Below, one piece after another: positions 28,460 through 37,360 of a DNA stretch of 64,000 nucleotides. The DNA lies in contig NZ_AP023262.1 in NCBI RefSeq assembly GCF_016756615.1, positions 6,077,501 through 6,141,500 of the forward strand. Reading direction: 5' to 3'. The stretch comes from Mesorhizobium sp. L-8-3 (lineage in GTDB: Bacteria; Pseudomonadota; Alphaproteobacteria; Rhizobiales; Rhizobiaceae). Made by a program: the position numbers and the translations under genes. Numbering within the stretch: position 1 is the first letter of the stretch; every line of letters begins with the position of its first letter. The notes under the pieces are model-generated. The model was not told where the DNA came from. It did not search any database and saw nothing but the letters and a program-made list of their open reading frames with translations.

Positions 28460-28804
28460 ATGTTTCGGAAACTGAGCCTGGCCGTCGCGGCGACCATGCT
28501 TCTGGCCGGCACCGCCTATGCCGACCCGATCGAGGGAAACTGGAAGACGGCAAGCGGCGAGACCGCGGCGATCGCGAATTGCGGCGGCGCGTTCTGCATC
28601 ACATTGAAATCGGGCAAGTTCACCGGCAAGCGCATCGGCAAGATGCAGGCCAACGGCAGCAACAAATACAGCGGCGAGATCACCGACCCCGCCGACGACA
28701 AGACCTATTCCGGCAAGGCGACCTTGTCGGGGGCGTCGCTCAACATGAAGGGCTGCGTGCTCGGCGGCCTCATCTGCAAAGGCCAGACCTGGTCGAAGCT
28801 CTAG
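28460..28804 (+). CDS. DUF2147 exported protein
   Basis: 114 residues from ATG 28460, with GGGAGGA 5 nt upstream. A Sec signal peptide (MFRKLSLAVAATMLLAGTAYA, cut near 21) is followed by DPIEGNWKTASGETAAIANC near 22-41, SGKFTGKRIGKM and YSGEITDPADDKTYSGKATL, and the C-terminal LNMKGCVLGGLICKGQTW. This is the DUF2147 beta-barrel family with its conserved Cys residues (about 41, 46, 99 and 105). Periplasmic; function unknown, though some members are linked to envelope stress. Confidence 0.85.
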   Translation: MFRKLSLAVAATMLLAGTAYADPIEGNWKTASGETAAIANCGGAFCITLKSGKFTGKRIGKMQANGSNKYSGEITDPADDKTYSGKATLSGASLNMKGCVLGGLICKGQTWSKL

Positions 28805-28813
28805 CGCCCCACT

Positions 28814-28845
28814 CCCTCACCCGGCCGGCACAGGTCGGGTGAGGG
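28814..28845. terminator. Bidirectional terminator candidate between convergent genes
   Basis: A perfect 10-bp inverted repeat (CCCTCACCCG at 28814-28823, CGGGTGAGGG at 28836-28845) with a 12-nt loop, between the stops of the DUF2147 gene and the convergent GST gene. No T-run on either side, so efficiency is uncertain. Confidence 0.45.
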
Positions 28846-28860
28846 CTCAGTCCGTGCGCC

Positions 28861-29565
28861 TCAGGCCCGGGCGCGCTGCCCGAACAGCACTTTCTGGGCC
28901 TCCTTGTCGTCGGCGAGATTGCGCCGATATTCCTGGCCGATCTCGACCGCCTCGATCACGGCCGGCCGAGCGCTGATGGCCTCGAACCAGCGCTTCAGGT
29001 TCGGAAAGTCCTCCAGGTCCTGGCCCTGGTTCTTGTACGGCCGTACCCAGCCATAGGAAGCCATGTCGGCGATCGAGTAGTCGCCGGCCAGATAGGGACG
29101 GTCCGCGAGCCGCCTGTTCATGACGCCGTAGAGCCGGTTCACCTCGTTGGTGTAGCGGTCGATCGCATAAGGGATCTTCTCGGGTGCATATTGCCGGAAA
29201 TGATGCGCCTGGCCAGCCATCGGCCCGAGCCCGCCCATCTGCCAGAACAGCCACTGGTCGATCTCGGTGCGCGAGCGTTCGTCCGTGCCGTAGAACCTGC
29301 CGAACTTGCGCCCGAGATATTGCAGGATGGCGCCGGATTCGAAAATCGAGATCGGCTCGCCGCCGGGACCTTCCGGATCGATGATGGCGGGCATGCGGTT
29401 ATTCGGCGCGATCTTCAGGAAAGACGGCTCAAACTGTTCGCCGCGCCCGATGTTGACGTATTTCACCTCGTAGGGAACGGCCAGTTCCTCGAGCATGATG
29501 GTGATCTTCCAGCCGTTCGGCGTGGGCCAGTAATAGAGCTCGATCGGCTTCGACTGGGTGGTCAT
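28861..29565 (-). CDS. Glutathione S-transferase family protein (YghU/YfcG-like)
   Basis: 234 residues from ATG 29565, with GGAGATG upstream. The thioredoxin-like N-terminal domain reads IELYYWPTPNGWKITIMLEELAVPY, with NNRMPAIIDP and the glutathione-binding ESGAILQYLG. The helical C-terminal domain has WLFWQMGGLGPMAGQAHHF and YSIADMASYGWVR. The T-P-N-G-x-K start and the GGLGPM-GQ block are typical of the Nu-class YghU/YfcG disulfide reductases rather than detoxifying GSTs. Cytosolic. Single gene, convergent with DUF2147. Confidence 0.9.
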   Translation of the reverse strand: MTTQSKPIELYYWPTPNGWKITIMLEELAVPYEVKYVNIGRGEQFEPSFLKIAPNNRMPAIIDPEGPGGEPISIFESGAILQYLGRKFGRFYGTDERSRTEIDQWLFWQMGGLGPMAGQAHHFRQYAPEKIPYAIDRYTNEVNRLYGVMNRRLADRPYLAGDYSIADMASYGWVRPYKNQGQDLEDFPNLKRWFEAISARPAVIEAVEIGQEYRRNLADDKEAQKVLFGQRARA

Positions 29566-29740
29566 CGGCACATCTCCGGTAATTGGTCGCCGACAACAGA
29601 TAGTTCCGCGCCGGTGCAACGCAAGCCGGGAATATTGACCCTGCTGTCAAGTTTCTTGAACGCCGGATGAACGCCGCTCTCAGCAATGGTTCAGCGCGGG
29701 GGATGCATTCTGGCTTCGAAACTGAACGAAGGGATGTCCG

Positions 29741-29911
29741 ATGCTCGCCCGCCGCTTCACGATCGTCTGCCTGCTGATGGCCCTGTTCGGCATCCTGCTG
29801 TCGATCCTGGTGGCGGAGACGAGCCGGAAGGCACGGTCCTGGGAGATCGGCATGATCGTCCCTTGCGTGATGGAACAAGGGCTCGTCTGCGCCCCGCCGG
29901 CGAGGAACTGA
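29741..29911 (+). CDS. Small membrane protein, 56 residues
   Basis: Short frame from ATG 29741 with GAAGGG about 7 nt upstream. A basic N-terminus (MLARRF) is followed by a single hydrophobic helix (TIVCLLMALFGILLSILVAE), then 25 polar residues with two Cys. Not recognised. Six bases separate its stop from the next small gene, with which it probably forms a unit. Confidence 0.5.
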   Translation: MLARRFTIVCLLMALFGILLSILVAETSRKARSWEIGMIVPCVMEQGLVCAPPARN

Positions 29912-29935
29912 ACCGAGATGAACGAGGCAACGACG

Positions 29936-30118
29936 ATGAACACCCTGACCGGGATCCTCCGCCTTCTGGCCCGCGCAGCGCTCCTGGCGACGCTCGTCGC
30001 GGCTCCGGCCCTGATGGTGCCGAAGGTCAACGCCGGCGACCGCATCACCATCGAGGCGCAGTCGCAGAAGAAGATGGGCGCCGGCCTGGTGCTGCTGGTC
30101 AGCCTGCAACGGGCCTGA
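29936..30118 (+). CDS. Small exported or membrane protein, about 60 residues
   Basis: Starts at ATG 29936 with GAGG 8 nt upstream; ATG 29918 would add six residues. A hydrophobic segment (ILRLLARAALLATLVAAPALM) is followed by a possible signal peptidase site after VNA, and then GDRITIEAQSQKKMGAGLVLLV. The partner gene just upstream is similar in size. No family recognised. Confidence 0.5.
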   Translation: MNTLTGILRLLARAALLATLVAAPALMVPKVNAGDRITIEAQSQKKMGAGLVLLVSLQRA

Positions 30119-30203
30119 GAAGAGTGGCAAGAGCGGCCCCTGCGTCCCCGAATCACGGGGAGCCCCCCCTCCCGCAGGCCGATCCGAATCCCTATAATGG
30201 GTC

Positions 30204-31706
30204 ATGGAAAAGCGAATCTACCCACAACCGATCGAATCGATCGCCACGCCGGAGCCGTTTGCCCGGCAGAGCTTCACCGATGCGCGGCAGGCCGTCGCGA
30301 CGCTGAAGATATTATATGACCGCAACACCGCATTCCTGCGGGATTCTTTCAAGCAGCTCGGCGAGGGCCGCGACAATAGCAGGCGTTTCCGCGCCTTCTA
30401 TCCGGAAATCAGCGTGTCGACCTCGTCCTTCGCGCAAGTCGACAGCCGCCTGGCCTATGGCCACATGCCCTCCCCCGGCCACTACTCGACCACCATCACC
30501 CGGCCGGATCTCTTCGAGAACTACCTCGTCGACCAGTTGCGCGTGATCATGCGCAACCACGGCGTGCCGGTAACAGTGTCGGAGTCGGAAACCCCGATCC
30601 CCGTCCACTTCGCCTTCGTCGAGGGCACCTATGTCGACGGCTCCATAGCCGACAACATCAAGCGCCCGCTTCGGGACATGTTCGACGTGCCCGACCTTAA
30701 CGGCACGGACGATCTCATTGCCAATGGCACCTTCGAGCCGATCCCGGGCGAGCCGCTGCCGCTCGCCCCGTTCACGGCGCAGCGCATCGACTACTCGCTT
30801 CATCGGCTGTCGCACTACACGGCGACGAGCCCCCGCCACTTCCAGAACTTCGTCCTGTTCACCAACTACCAGTTCTATGTCGACGAGTTCTGCGCCCATG
30901 CCCGCGATCTGATGGCGCAAGGCGGCGGCGGCTATTCGGCCTTCATCGAGCCGGGCAACCTCGTCACGCGGGCGGGCGACACGGCGCCGAGCGACGGCGG
31001 AAGCCCACCGCGCCTGCCGCAGATGCCGGCCTACCACCTGACAAAGCCTGGCCACGGCGGCATCACCATGGTCAATATCGGCGTCGGTCCGTCCAACGCC
31101 AAGACCATTACCGACCATATCGCGGTACTCAGGCCTCATGCCTGGCTGATGCTCGGCCACTGCGCCGGCCTGCGCAACAGCCAGGCGCTCGGAGACTACG
31201 TGCTCGCCCATGCCTATGTGCGCGAGGACCATGTGCTCGACGACGACCTGCCGGTGTGGGTTCCGATCCCGCCGCTGGCCGAGGTCCAGGTCGCCCTTCA
31301 GGAGGCGGTCGCCGAGGTCACCGGACTTTCCGGCTATGACCTCAAGCGCATCATGCGCACCGGCACGGTCGCCACCATCGACAACCGCAACTGGGAACTG
31401 CGCGAGCAACGCGGTCCGGTTCAACGCCTGTCGCAATCGCGGGCCATCGCGCTCGACATGGAATCGGCCACGATTGCCGCCAATGGCTTCCGGTTCCGGG
31501 TGCCCTACGGCACGCTGCTCTGTGTTTCCGACAAGCCGCTGCACGGAGAATTGAAGCTGCCCGGCATGGCGACCGAGTTCTACAAGCGGCAGGTCGCGCA
31601 GCATCTGACGATCGGTATCCGGGCCGTCGAGAAACTTGCCGAAATGCCGCCGGAGAGGCTCCATTCGCGCAAGCTTCGAAGCTTCTCCGAGACCGCGTTC
31701 CAGTAG
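30204..31706 (+). CDS. amn: AMP nucleosidase
   Basis: 500 residues. The N-terminal Amn-specific domain (DARQAVATLKILYDRNTAFLRDSFKQL) is followed by a nucleoside-phosphorylase-type catalytic domain: VNIGVGPSNAKTITDHIAVLRPHAWLMLGHCAGLRNSQALGDYVLAHAYVREDHVLDDDLPVWVPIPPL (about 290-355; landmarks only), and LDMESATIAANGFRFRVPYGTLLCVSDKPLHGE near the end, with the active-site Glu and Asp. It cleaves AMP to adenine and ribose 5-phosphate in purine balance. TATAAT at 30193-30198 lies only 5 nt before the ATG. Confidence 0.94.
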   Translation: MEKRIYPQPIESIATPEPFARQSFTDARQAVATLKILYDRNTAFLRDSFKQLGEGRDNSRRFRAFYPEISVSTSSFAQVDSRLAYGHMPSPGHYSTTITRPDLFENYLVDQLRVIMRNHGVPVTVSESETPIPVHFAFVEGTYVDGSIADNIKRPLRDMFDVPDLNGTDDLIANGTFEPIPGEPLPLAPFTAQRIDYSLHRLSHYTATSPRHFQNFVLFTNYQFYVDEFCAHARDLMAQGGGGYSAFIEPGNLVTRAGDTAPSDGGSPPRLPQMPAYHLTKPGHGGITMVNIGVGPSNAKTITDHIAVLRPHAWLMLGHCAGLRNSQALGDYVLAHAYVREDHVLDDDLPVWVPIPPLAEVQVALQEAVAEVTGLSGYDLKRIMRTGTVATIDNRNWELREQRGPVQRLSQSRAIALDMESATIAANGFRFRVPYGTLLCVSDKPLHGELKLPGMATEFYKRQVAQHLTIGIRAVEKLAEMPPERLHSRKLRSFSETAFQ

Positions 31707-31760
31707 CTCGGCGGGGGCCTCATCTTGATTGAGCCGCAATCGTCGGGCACCTGATCCGCC

Positions 31761-32900
31761 ATGGAAAAAGCGCGCGTCACGGGAATTGTCAGGCTGGCCG
31801 CCCTCGCCTTGCCGCTCGCGCTGTCGCTTCCTTTGGTGGCGGGCTTCTTCGGGGCCTGGCATCCGGCCTTTGATTCCATGGCGCATTTCAGGGCGCATCT
31901 GGCCGTCGCGGTAGCGGTGGCCGCCCTGCCTGCCCTGTTCCTCGGCTATCGGAAGGAAGCGGCGATGTCGATCGTGCTCGCCGCTGCGACCTTCGCGGCA
32001 CTCTCCCACGGGGCCGGGCTGCCCGGCCTGGGCACGGTCAATGCCGCGGTCGATCCTGCACCGGACGGCCGCGCCGTCTACCGCCTCCTGCACATCAATC
32101 TGCGTTTCGACAATACCACGCCGGAGAAGGTTCTGTCGCTCATCGGGCGCAGCCAGCCCGACGTCGTCACGCTCAACGAAGTGTCGGAGCAGTGGGTCAG
32201 GCATCTCGATCGCATCGCGGCCGCCTATCCCCACCGCGTCCTATGCGACGCCGAGAGCAAGGTTGGCGCCGTGGCGCTGCTGTCGCGGCGCCCCTTTGCG
32301 GCGGGCGAGACCGGCACATGCAGCGACGAGGGAGATATGGCAACCGCACGGATCGACTTCGGCGCTCAGGACGTCACGGTCGCCGCGCTCCACTTGAGTT
32401 GGCCCTGGCCCAGCAGCCAGCCGAAGCAGATCGACGGTTTGGCAACGGCCTTGTCGGATCTTCACGGCACGACGCTGCTCGCCGGCGATCTCAACGCCAC
32501 GCCGTGGAGCCATGCCGTCGCCCGCATCGCCGAGGCCGGCGGCTTGCAGCATGTCAGCGGGTCGACGCCGACCTGGCTTTACCGGAAGGTGCCGATTTCA
32601 TGGCGGCAATGGGTCGGACTGCCGATCGACCACGTATTCAGCAAGGGCGACATCGCCGTCCGGTCGGTGCGCATCCTGGACGATGTCGGCTCCGACCATG
32701 CTCCGCTCCTTGCCGAATTCACGCTCGTCGGCCCGAAGCCGCGGGAGGAGCCCCGCTCCACCACCGTCCTCAAGGATGACCGCGCTTCGCGGGCGTGGAC
32801 CGCGACGGCTTTGGACGCTGCGTGGGCTTTCCCTTCTCCGTCAGGACCTCCGCGCCGGTTTCGCCCCGGATCGCGTAGCACCGTGTCTTTTCCTGGATGA
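31761..32900 (+). CDS. Membrane-anchored endonuclease/exonuclease/phosphatase family protein
   Basis: 379 residues. Three transmembrane segments fill residues 8-90 (VRLAALALPLALSLPLVAGFF, HLAVAVAVAALPALFLGY, MSIVLAAATFAALSHGAG). An EEP domain follows: LLHINLRFDNT near 112, DVVTLNEVSEQW near 133 with the metal-binding Glu, LLAGDLNATPWS near 243 with Asp and Asn, and a C-terminal DVGSDHAPLLAEF near 318 with Asp-His. The catalytic domain is probably periplasmic. The substrate may be a phospholipid, nucleic acid or inositol phosphate. The last 45 residues are Arg/Ser/Pro-rich and may be a late read-through. Confidence 0.85.
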   Translation: MEKARVTGIVRLAALALPLALSLPLVAGFFGAWHPAFDSMAHFRAHLAVAVAVAALPALFLGYRKEAAMSIVLAAATFAALSHGAGLPGLGTVNAAVDPAPDGRAVYRLLHINLRFDNTTPEKVLSLIGRSQPDVVTLNEVSEQWVRHLDRIAAAYPHRVLCDAESKVGAVALLSRRPFAAGETGTCSDEGDMATARIDFGAQDVTVAALHLSWPWPSSQPKQIDGLATALSDLHGTTLLAGDLNATPWSHAVARIAEAGGLQHVSGSTPTWLYRKVPISWRQWVGLPIDHVFSKGDIAVRSVRILDDVGSDHAPLLAEFTLVGPKPREEPRSTTVLKDDRASRAWTATALDAAWAFPSPSGPPRRFRPGSRSTVSFPG

Positions 32901-33050
32901 TGGGCTTGCATTGCGCGGCGCCCGCACTGGCTGCGGCGGCCTTGTGCCCCACGGCAGCGTTCCGGAGGGGACGCATTCACTCCGCCCGGCTCCCGGCGGA
33001 AGAGTCGATTTGCAACCCCAGATTTCAGGAGCAGCGATGCCCTGGGGTCG

Positions 33051-33647
33051 TCAATCCCTCCTCGCAAGCGCGATGACCAGCTTGTCAACAGTACTGCCGG
33101 AGCGGTGTTCTATCATGTCGTAGCGGATCTGGCGCGCCTCGTACTCGGCATAGATCGCCTCGACCCGGCGCTTCACCTCGGCCTGGCTCTTCCGGCAGCG
33201 GGGATCGTTCCGCATCGAAAGGCCCGACACCGCCTGCTCGGCGGCGTTCACCATCTGCCTGGCGATTGTGCCGTGCCTTTCCTCATGCTTGCGGACACCC
33301 TGCATGAACCGGGCCCAGCGGCGCTTCAGGTCGGGCGAAAGGTCGTTGACCACACGGGGAAAAGTGTAGGTGATCGCAAGCTGGGCCGTGGCGTTCTTGA
33401 CGCGGCAGACGTCGCCACGCATATCCCATTCGACCTCCCAGCTGACGGTGTAGCCAGTCTGGGCGATCGCGCGGGTGAGCAGGCCGCGCCTCGGTCCTCT
33501 TCGATCCATCGACTGAAGAAGCGCATCGCCCGTCTTTCCGGTTATGTCGTAGTTGGTGGTCTTGACGCTGACCCGGACATCGGCAAGGGCCGGACCGGCG
33601 GCGAGGACGCAGGCGGCAGCCACACAGGCGATGCTGAAGACGTGCAT
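33051..33647 (-). CDS. DUF922 family Zn-dependent protease-like exported protein
   Basis: 198 residues from ATG 33647, with GGAGGG 7 nt upstream. A signal peptide (MHVFSIACVAAACVLAAGPALA) precedes VRVSVKTTNYDITGKTGDALLQSM, the characteristic opening of DUF922. The zinc-binding VRKHEERHGTIARQ (HEExH-like, HEERH) is near residue 130, and two late Cys pairs are compatible with disulfides. Periplasmic; substrates are unknown. A start at 33704 would hide the signal peptide. Confidence 0.85.
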   Translation of the reverse strand: MHVFSIACVAAACVLAAGPALADVRVSVKTTNYDITGKTGDALLQSMDRRGPRRGLLTRAIAQTGYTVSWEVEWDMRGDVCRVKNATAQLAITYTFPRVVNDLSPDLKRRWARFMQGVRKHEERHGTIARQMVNAAEQAVSGLSMRNDPRCRKSQAEVKRRVEAIYAEYEARQIRYDMIEHRSGSTVDKLVIALARRD

Positions 33648-33889
33648 CTCAAAGCCCTCCACGCTCGTGCCGAGCACAACACATCGGGGCTGACGTTTCA
33701 ACATAGCACACAGTTTCGCGCCGCCAAAGCGGCCGCTCTACGCCGCTCTACGCCGATGGGATGTGATCAACGGTCGATGAGATCGACCGTTGGAGCGCCC
33801 GACTGCGTGGCCCACGCCCGTTCGCGCGGAGCCAGGCATCCAGTGCCGTCGACATGAGAGGCGTTTTTCGCGGCCGCGGAATGGACGCC

Positions 33890-35566
33890 TCACATATTGG
33901 GGTAGACGGGCCCTTCCCCGCCCTGCGGCGGCACCCAGTTGATGTTCTGGTTGGGGTCCTTGATGTCGCAGGTCTTGCAGTGCACGCAGTTCTGCGCGTT
34001 GATCACGAAGCGCACGTCGATGCCCATGCGGTCGGCCGCGGCATTGCCGTCGGCATCCACCCATTCGTAGACCCCGGCCGGGCAGTAGCGTGTCGACGGT
34101 CCGGCGAAGACGTCGTGCTCGGAACGCTTCTCCAGCTCCAGGTCCTTGACCTGGAGATGGATCGGCTGGTTCTCCTCGTGGTTGGTGTTCGAGAGGAACA
34201 CCGACGACAGCCGGTCGAAGGTCAGAACGCCGTCCGGCTTGGGATAGTCGATCTTCTTGTGGTTCGCGGCCGGCTCCAGCGCGGCATAGTCCGGCTTGCC
34301 GTGCTTCAGCGTGCCGAACGGCGAGAAGCCGAAAAGCGTGTTGAGCCACATGTCGAGCCCCCCGACAGCCACGCCGAACAGGCCCAGCCGCGACCACAGA
34401 GGCTTGACGTTGCGCACCTTCTTCAGATCCTTGCCGATGTCGCTCGCCCGCCAGGCCGCTTCGTAGCCGGCAAGCTCGTCATGCGCGCGCCCCTCGGCGA
34501 TCGCCGCCGCCACATGCTCGGCCGCCAGCATGCCCGACAGCACTGCATTGTGCGAGCCCTTGATGCGCGGCACGTTGACGAAGCCGGCCGAGCAGCCGAT
34601 CAGCGCCCCGCCCGGGAAGGCGAGCTTCGGCACCGACTGCCAGCCGCCCTCCGTGATGGCGCGCGCGCCATAGGAGATGCGCTTGGCGCCCTCGAAGGTG
34701 CCGCGGATCGCCGGATGCGTCTTGAAGCGCTGGAACTCCTCGAACGGCGACAGATAGGGGTTCTTGTAGTTCAGATGCACGACGAAGCCGACCGCCACCT
34801 GGTTGTCCTCCAGATGGTAGAGGAACGAGCCGCCGCCGGTGCCCGTGCCGAGCGGCCAGCCGAACGAGTGCTGGACAAGCCCCGGCCGGTGGTTCTCCGG
34901 CTTCACCTGCCACAGTTCCTTCAGCCCGATGCCGAACTTCTGCGGCTCGCGCCCCTCGCCGAGCCTGAAGCGGGCAATCAACTGCTTGGCGAGCGAACCG
35001 CGCACGCCTTCGCCTATGAGCACATATTTGCCCATCAGCGCCATGCCCGGCGCGAAGGCCGGCCCGTGCGAGCCGTCGCGCTCGACGCCCATGTCGCCGG
35101 TCACGACGCCCGTGACGGCGCCGTTCTCGTCATAGATCAGGTCAGCGGCGGCGAAGCCCGGATAGACCTCGACGCCGAGCGCCTCGGCATGGCCGGCCAG
35201 CCAGCGGCAGACATTGCCGAGCGAGACGATGTAGTTGCCGTGATTGTTCATCAGCGGCGGCATCAGGAAATTGGGCAGGCGGAACGAGCCGGCCGGGCCG
35301 AGCACCAGGAAGTGGTCGTCGGTGACCGGCGTCTTGAACGGATGGTCCTTTTCCGCACGCCAGTCCGGCAGCAGCCGATCAATGCCGACCGGATCGACGA
35401 CCGCGCCCGACAGAATATGAGCGCCGACCTCAGAGCCCTTTTCCAGCACGACCACGGAAAGCTCGGGATTGACCTGCTTCAATCGGATCGCCGCTGCAAG
35501 ACCGGCAGGCCCCGCGCCAACGATCACGACGTCGAACTCCATGCTCTCGCGTTCGATTTCGCTCAT
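33890..35566 (-). CDS. Electron transfer flavoprotein-ubiquinone oxidoreductase
   Basis: 558 residues from ATG 35566, chosen because GGAGGAATTG lies directly upstream. The FAD motif VVIVGAGPAGLAAAIRLKQ is at about 13-31, followed by EKGSEVGAHILSGAVVDP. The middle part carries the ubiquinone-binding, membrane-facing region. The C-terminus holds the 4Fe-4S cluster ligands (RYCPAGVYEW, then CVHCKTCDIKDPNQNINW). It passes electrons from ETF, reduced by enzymes such as isovaleryl-CoA dehydrogenase, to ubiquinone at the inner membrane. Divergent from the gene at 35840, with a palindromic box 133 bp upstream. Confidence 0.95.
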   Translation of the reverse strand: MSEIERESMEFDVVIVGAGPAGLAAAIRLKQVNPELSVVVLEKGSEVGAHILSGAVVDPVGIDRLLPDWRAEKDHPFKTPVTDDHFLVLGPAGSFRLPNFLMPPLMNNHGNYIVSLGNVCRWLAGHAEALGVEVYPGFAAADLIYDENGAVTGVVTGDMGVERDGSHGPAFAPGMALMGKYVLIGEGVRGSLAKQLIARFRLGEGREPQKFGIGLKELWQVKPENHRPGLVQHSFGWPLGTGTGGGSFLYHLEDNQVAVGFVVHLNYKNPYLSPFEEFQRFKTHPAIRGTFEGAKRISYGARAITEGGWQSVPKLAFPGGALIGCSAGFVNVPRIKGSHNAVLSGMLAAEHVAAAIAEGRAHDELAGYEAAWRASDIGKDLKKVRNVKPLWSRLGLFGVAVGGLDMWLNTLFGFSPFGTLKHGKPDYAALEPAANHKKIDYPKPDGVLTFDRLSSVFLSNTNHEENQPIHLQVKDLELEKRSEHDVFAGPSTRYCPAGVYEWVDADGNAAADRMGIDVRFVINAQNCVHCKTCDIKDPNQNINWVPPQGGEGPVYPNM

Positions 35567-35698
35567 CAATTCCTCCGCCCTTGCAGATCGACCACGATGC
35601 TGCATAAACCAAACACGCATCCTGCGAAACCGCATAGGCCATGCGACAATTCATCAGGTGGATGCGCTGTTGTGCACAGCAATATCGGGTAACCAACA

Positions 35699-35714
35699 TT
35701 TACGTAAACGTCAA
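35699..35714. promoter_or_regulatory. Candidate LiuR/MerR-type operator in the ETF-QO upstream region
   Basis: TTTACGTAAACGTCAA contains the 10-bp palindrome TTTACGTAAA. It resembles the MerR-family LiuR boxes described for branched-chain amino acid genes in proteobacteria, and ETF-QO is a reported member of such regulons. It could equally serve the divergent exported-protein gene. Assigned by resemblance only. Confidence 0.4.
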
Positions 35715-35839
35715 TGCACTGCGGTGCAGGACGTGGCGCGTGACCAAAGGCCTCCAATATTCTAGCCTACTCTTCTTGCGCCGGATTTCGCCCGGCTTCA
35801 TCAGCCAGGCGGCGTCCGGCCGGAAAGCGCAGGCAGGCG

Positions 35840-36466
35840 ATGTTGCGGCTGTTTCGTGGTTTTCGAGCTTTTGTGTGCTGGGCCGCCATGGCCCTGCCCC
35901 TTCTCGCCGCATATCCGGCCGCCCCGGGGAACATCAGGGGCAAAGCCCACATCTGGCGCGCCGGCGCTTATTCCTTCTCGGACGAGCTCGGCGGACTTCG
36001 TATCCTCGGCGTCAGCGGAAGCGGGCGCAAGGAGGACCCGTTCGTGGTCAGGCAGGAATTCACGTCCTCCAGCCCGGCAATCATGGTGATCCGCGCGGCG
36101 GCGCCGATCCGGCCCTTCGACCAGTCCGGCGCCTTCGCGAGCGGCTTCATGCATATGCGCGTCGTGGTGGTCAACAACAGCGGCCAAGCCTGGGTGGAGT
36201 TCGAATTCGAGTTGCAGGAGCTCTATCTCCAGCCCAGCGTGTTCGGCGATGGCCTTTCCTTCGACCAGCGCCGCTCCGACAGCGACAACATATCATCCGA
36301 CAGCTTCGCTCAGTTCAGCCGCGACTTCGAGCCTTACGACAGGTTGCGCTTCCGCGACGGCAAGGTGGATCCGCTAGCGACGGCGGGCTTCAGCTTCCTG
36401 ATCACCGACTTCACGCCGCGCAGCCAGTTTTATCTGCTGCAGGATCCGCGCATCCCCTCATCCTGA
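35840..36466 (+). CDS. Conserved exported protein of unknown function
   Basis: 208 residues. The N-terminus is signal-peptide-like (FRAFVCWAAMALPLLAAYPAAPG). The mature part is beta-rich (GLRILGVSGSGRKEDPFVVRQEFTSSSPAIMVIR, MHMRVVVVNNSGQAWVEFEFELQEL), with Asp/Ser-rich FDQRRSDSDNISSDSFAQFSRDFEPYDRLRF and FSFLITDFTPRSQFYLLQDPRIP at the end. I recognise no named domain. AGGCAGGCG lies before the ATG. It precedes the uracil-DNA glycosylase gene by 48 bp and may share its transcript. Confidence 0.7.
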   Translation: MLRLFRGFRAFVCWAAMALPLLAAYPAAPGNIRGKAHIWRAGAYSFSDELGGLRILGVSGSGRKEDPFVVRQEFTSSSPAIMVIRAAAPIRPFDQSGAFASGFMHMRVVVVNNSGQAWVEFEFELQELYLQPSVFGDGLSFDQRRSDSDNISSDSFAQFSRDFEPYDRLRFRDGKVDPLATAGFSFLITDFTPRSQFYLLQDPRIPSS

Positions 36467-36514
36467 CCTTGAAAACATCAGCCCGATCTGCGACGCAGGA
36501 ATGGATAGAGGCTC

Positions 36515-37360
36515 ATGATGACCCCGCGAATAGACGACATACAGGCCAGCCTGCGTGAGGTCTTGCGTTTCCTCGCCGATGCAGGCGTCGACGAAGCGCT
36601 GGACGAGGTCGCCGTGAACCGCTTCGTGGAGGCGCCACGCCGGAAAGCCGCGCGCCAGGAACAGGAGGAGCGGACGCGGGAAACCGGTGGCAAAGCGGCG
36701 CCCGCCGCGCAGGCCGATCTGCGCCGCCCGGCCGCAGCCGTGCCCGACGAGGCGCAGGCAGCCAAGGCTCGCGAGCTTGCCCGCAGTGCCTCCACGCTCG
36801 CGGAGCTGCAGGAGATCCTCGCCGGCTTCGACGGCTGCAACCTGAAGTTCACGGCAAAGAACCTGGTCTTTGCCGACGGCAACCCGGAGGCGGCGGTGAT
36901 GTTCGTCGGCGAAGCGCCGGGACGGGACGAGGATCTGGAGGGCCTTCCTTTCGTCGGCAGGTCGGGGCAGTTGCTCGATCGCATGCTCGCCGCGATCGGT
37001 CTCGACCGAGGCACGGCCTACATCGCCAACGTCATTCCCTGGAGACCGCCCGGCAACCGGACGCCGACCCCGCACGAGACCGAGATCTGCCGGCCGTTCA
37101 TCGAGCGCCAGATCGAGCTCGTAGGCCCGAAGGTGCTGGTCAACCTCGGCGCCCCGTCCTCCAGAACGCTGCTGAACACGACCGAGAACATCCTGCGGCT
37201 GCGCGGCAACTGGCGTGTCCACACCACCGCTTCGGGCGTCGCCATACCCGCCATGCCGACCCTGCATCCGGCCTATCTCCTGCGCAACCCCGCCCACAAG
37301 AAGCTCGCCTGGCGCGATTTCCTGGAGGTGAAGGCGAGGTTGCGCAGCCTCGGGCAATGA
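36515..37360 (+). CDS. Family 4 uracil-DNA glycosylase
   Basis: 281 residues (or 280 from the second Met). The N-terminal 90 residues are a charged, low-complexity extension typical of alphaproteobacterial members. The catalytic domain has MFVGEAPGRDEDLEGLPFVGRSGQLLDRML near 129-158, NVIPWRPPGNRTPTPHE near 171-187, VLVNLGAPSSRTLL and the C-terminal AIPAMPTLHPAYLLRNPAHKK near 248-268. Family 4 enzymes carry a 4Fe-4S cluster; Cys 109 (DGCNLK) and Cys 192 (EICRPF) fit two ligands. It removes uracil from DNA in base-excision repair. Confidence 0.9.
   Translation: MMTPRIDDIQASLREVLRFLADAGVDEALDEVAVNRFVEAPRRKAARQEQEERTRETGGKAAPAAQADLRRPAAAVPDEAQAAKARELARSASTLAELQEILAGFDGCNLKFTAKNLVFADGNPEAAVMFVGEAPGRDEDLEGLPFVGRSGQLLDRMLAAIGLDRGTAYIANVIPWRPPGNRTPTPHETEICRPFIERQIELVGPKVLVNLGAPSSRTLLNTTENILRLRGNWRVHTTASGVAIPAMPTLHPAYLLRNPAHKKLAWRDFLEVKARLRSLGQ

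Noticed and set aside
33738..34397. Minus-strand frame overlapping the end of the ETF-QO gene
   Set aside because: Out-of-frame shadow; the Fe-S cluster ligands of ETF-QO are in the other frame.
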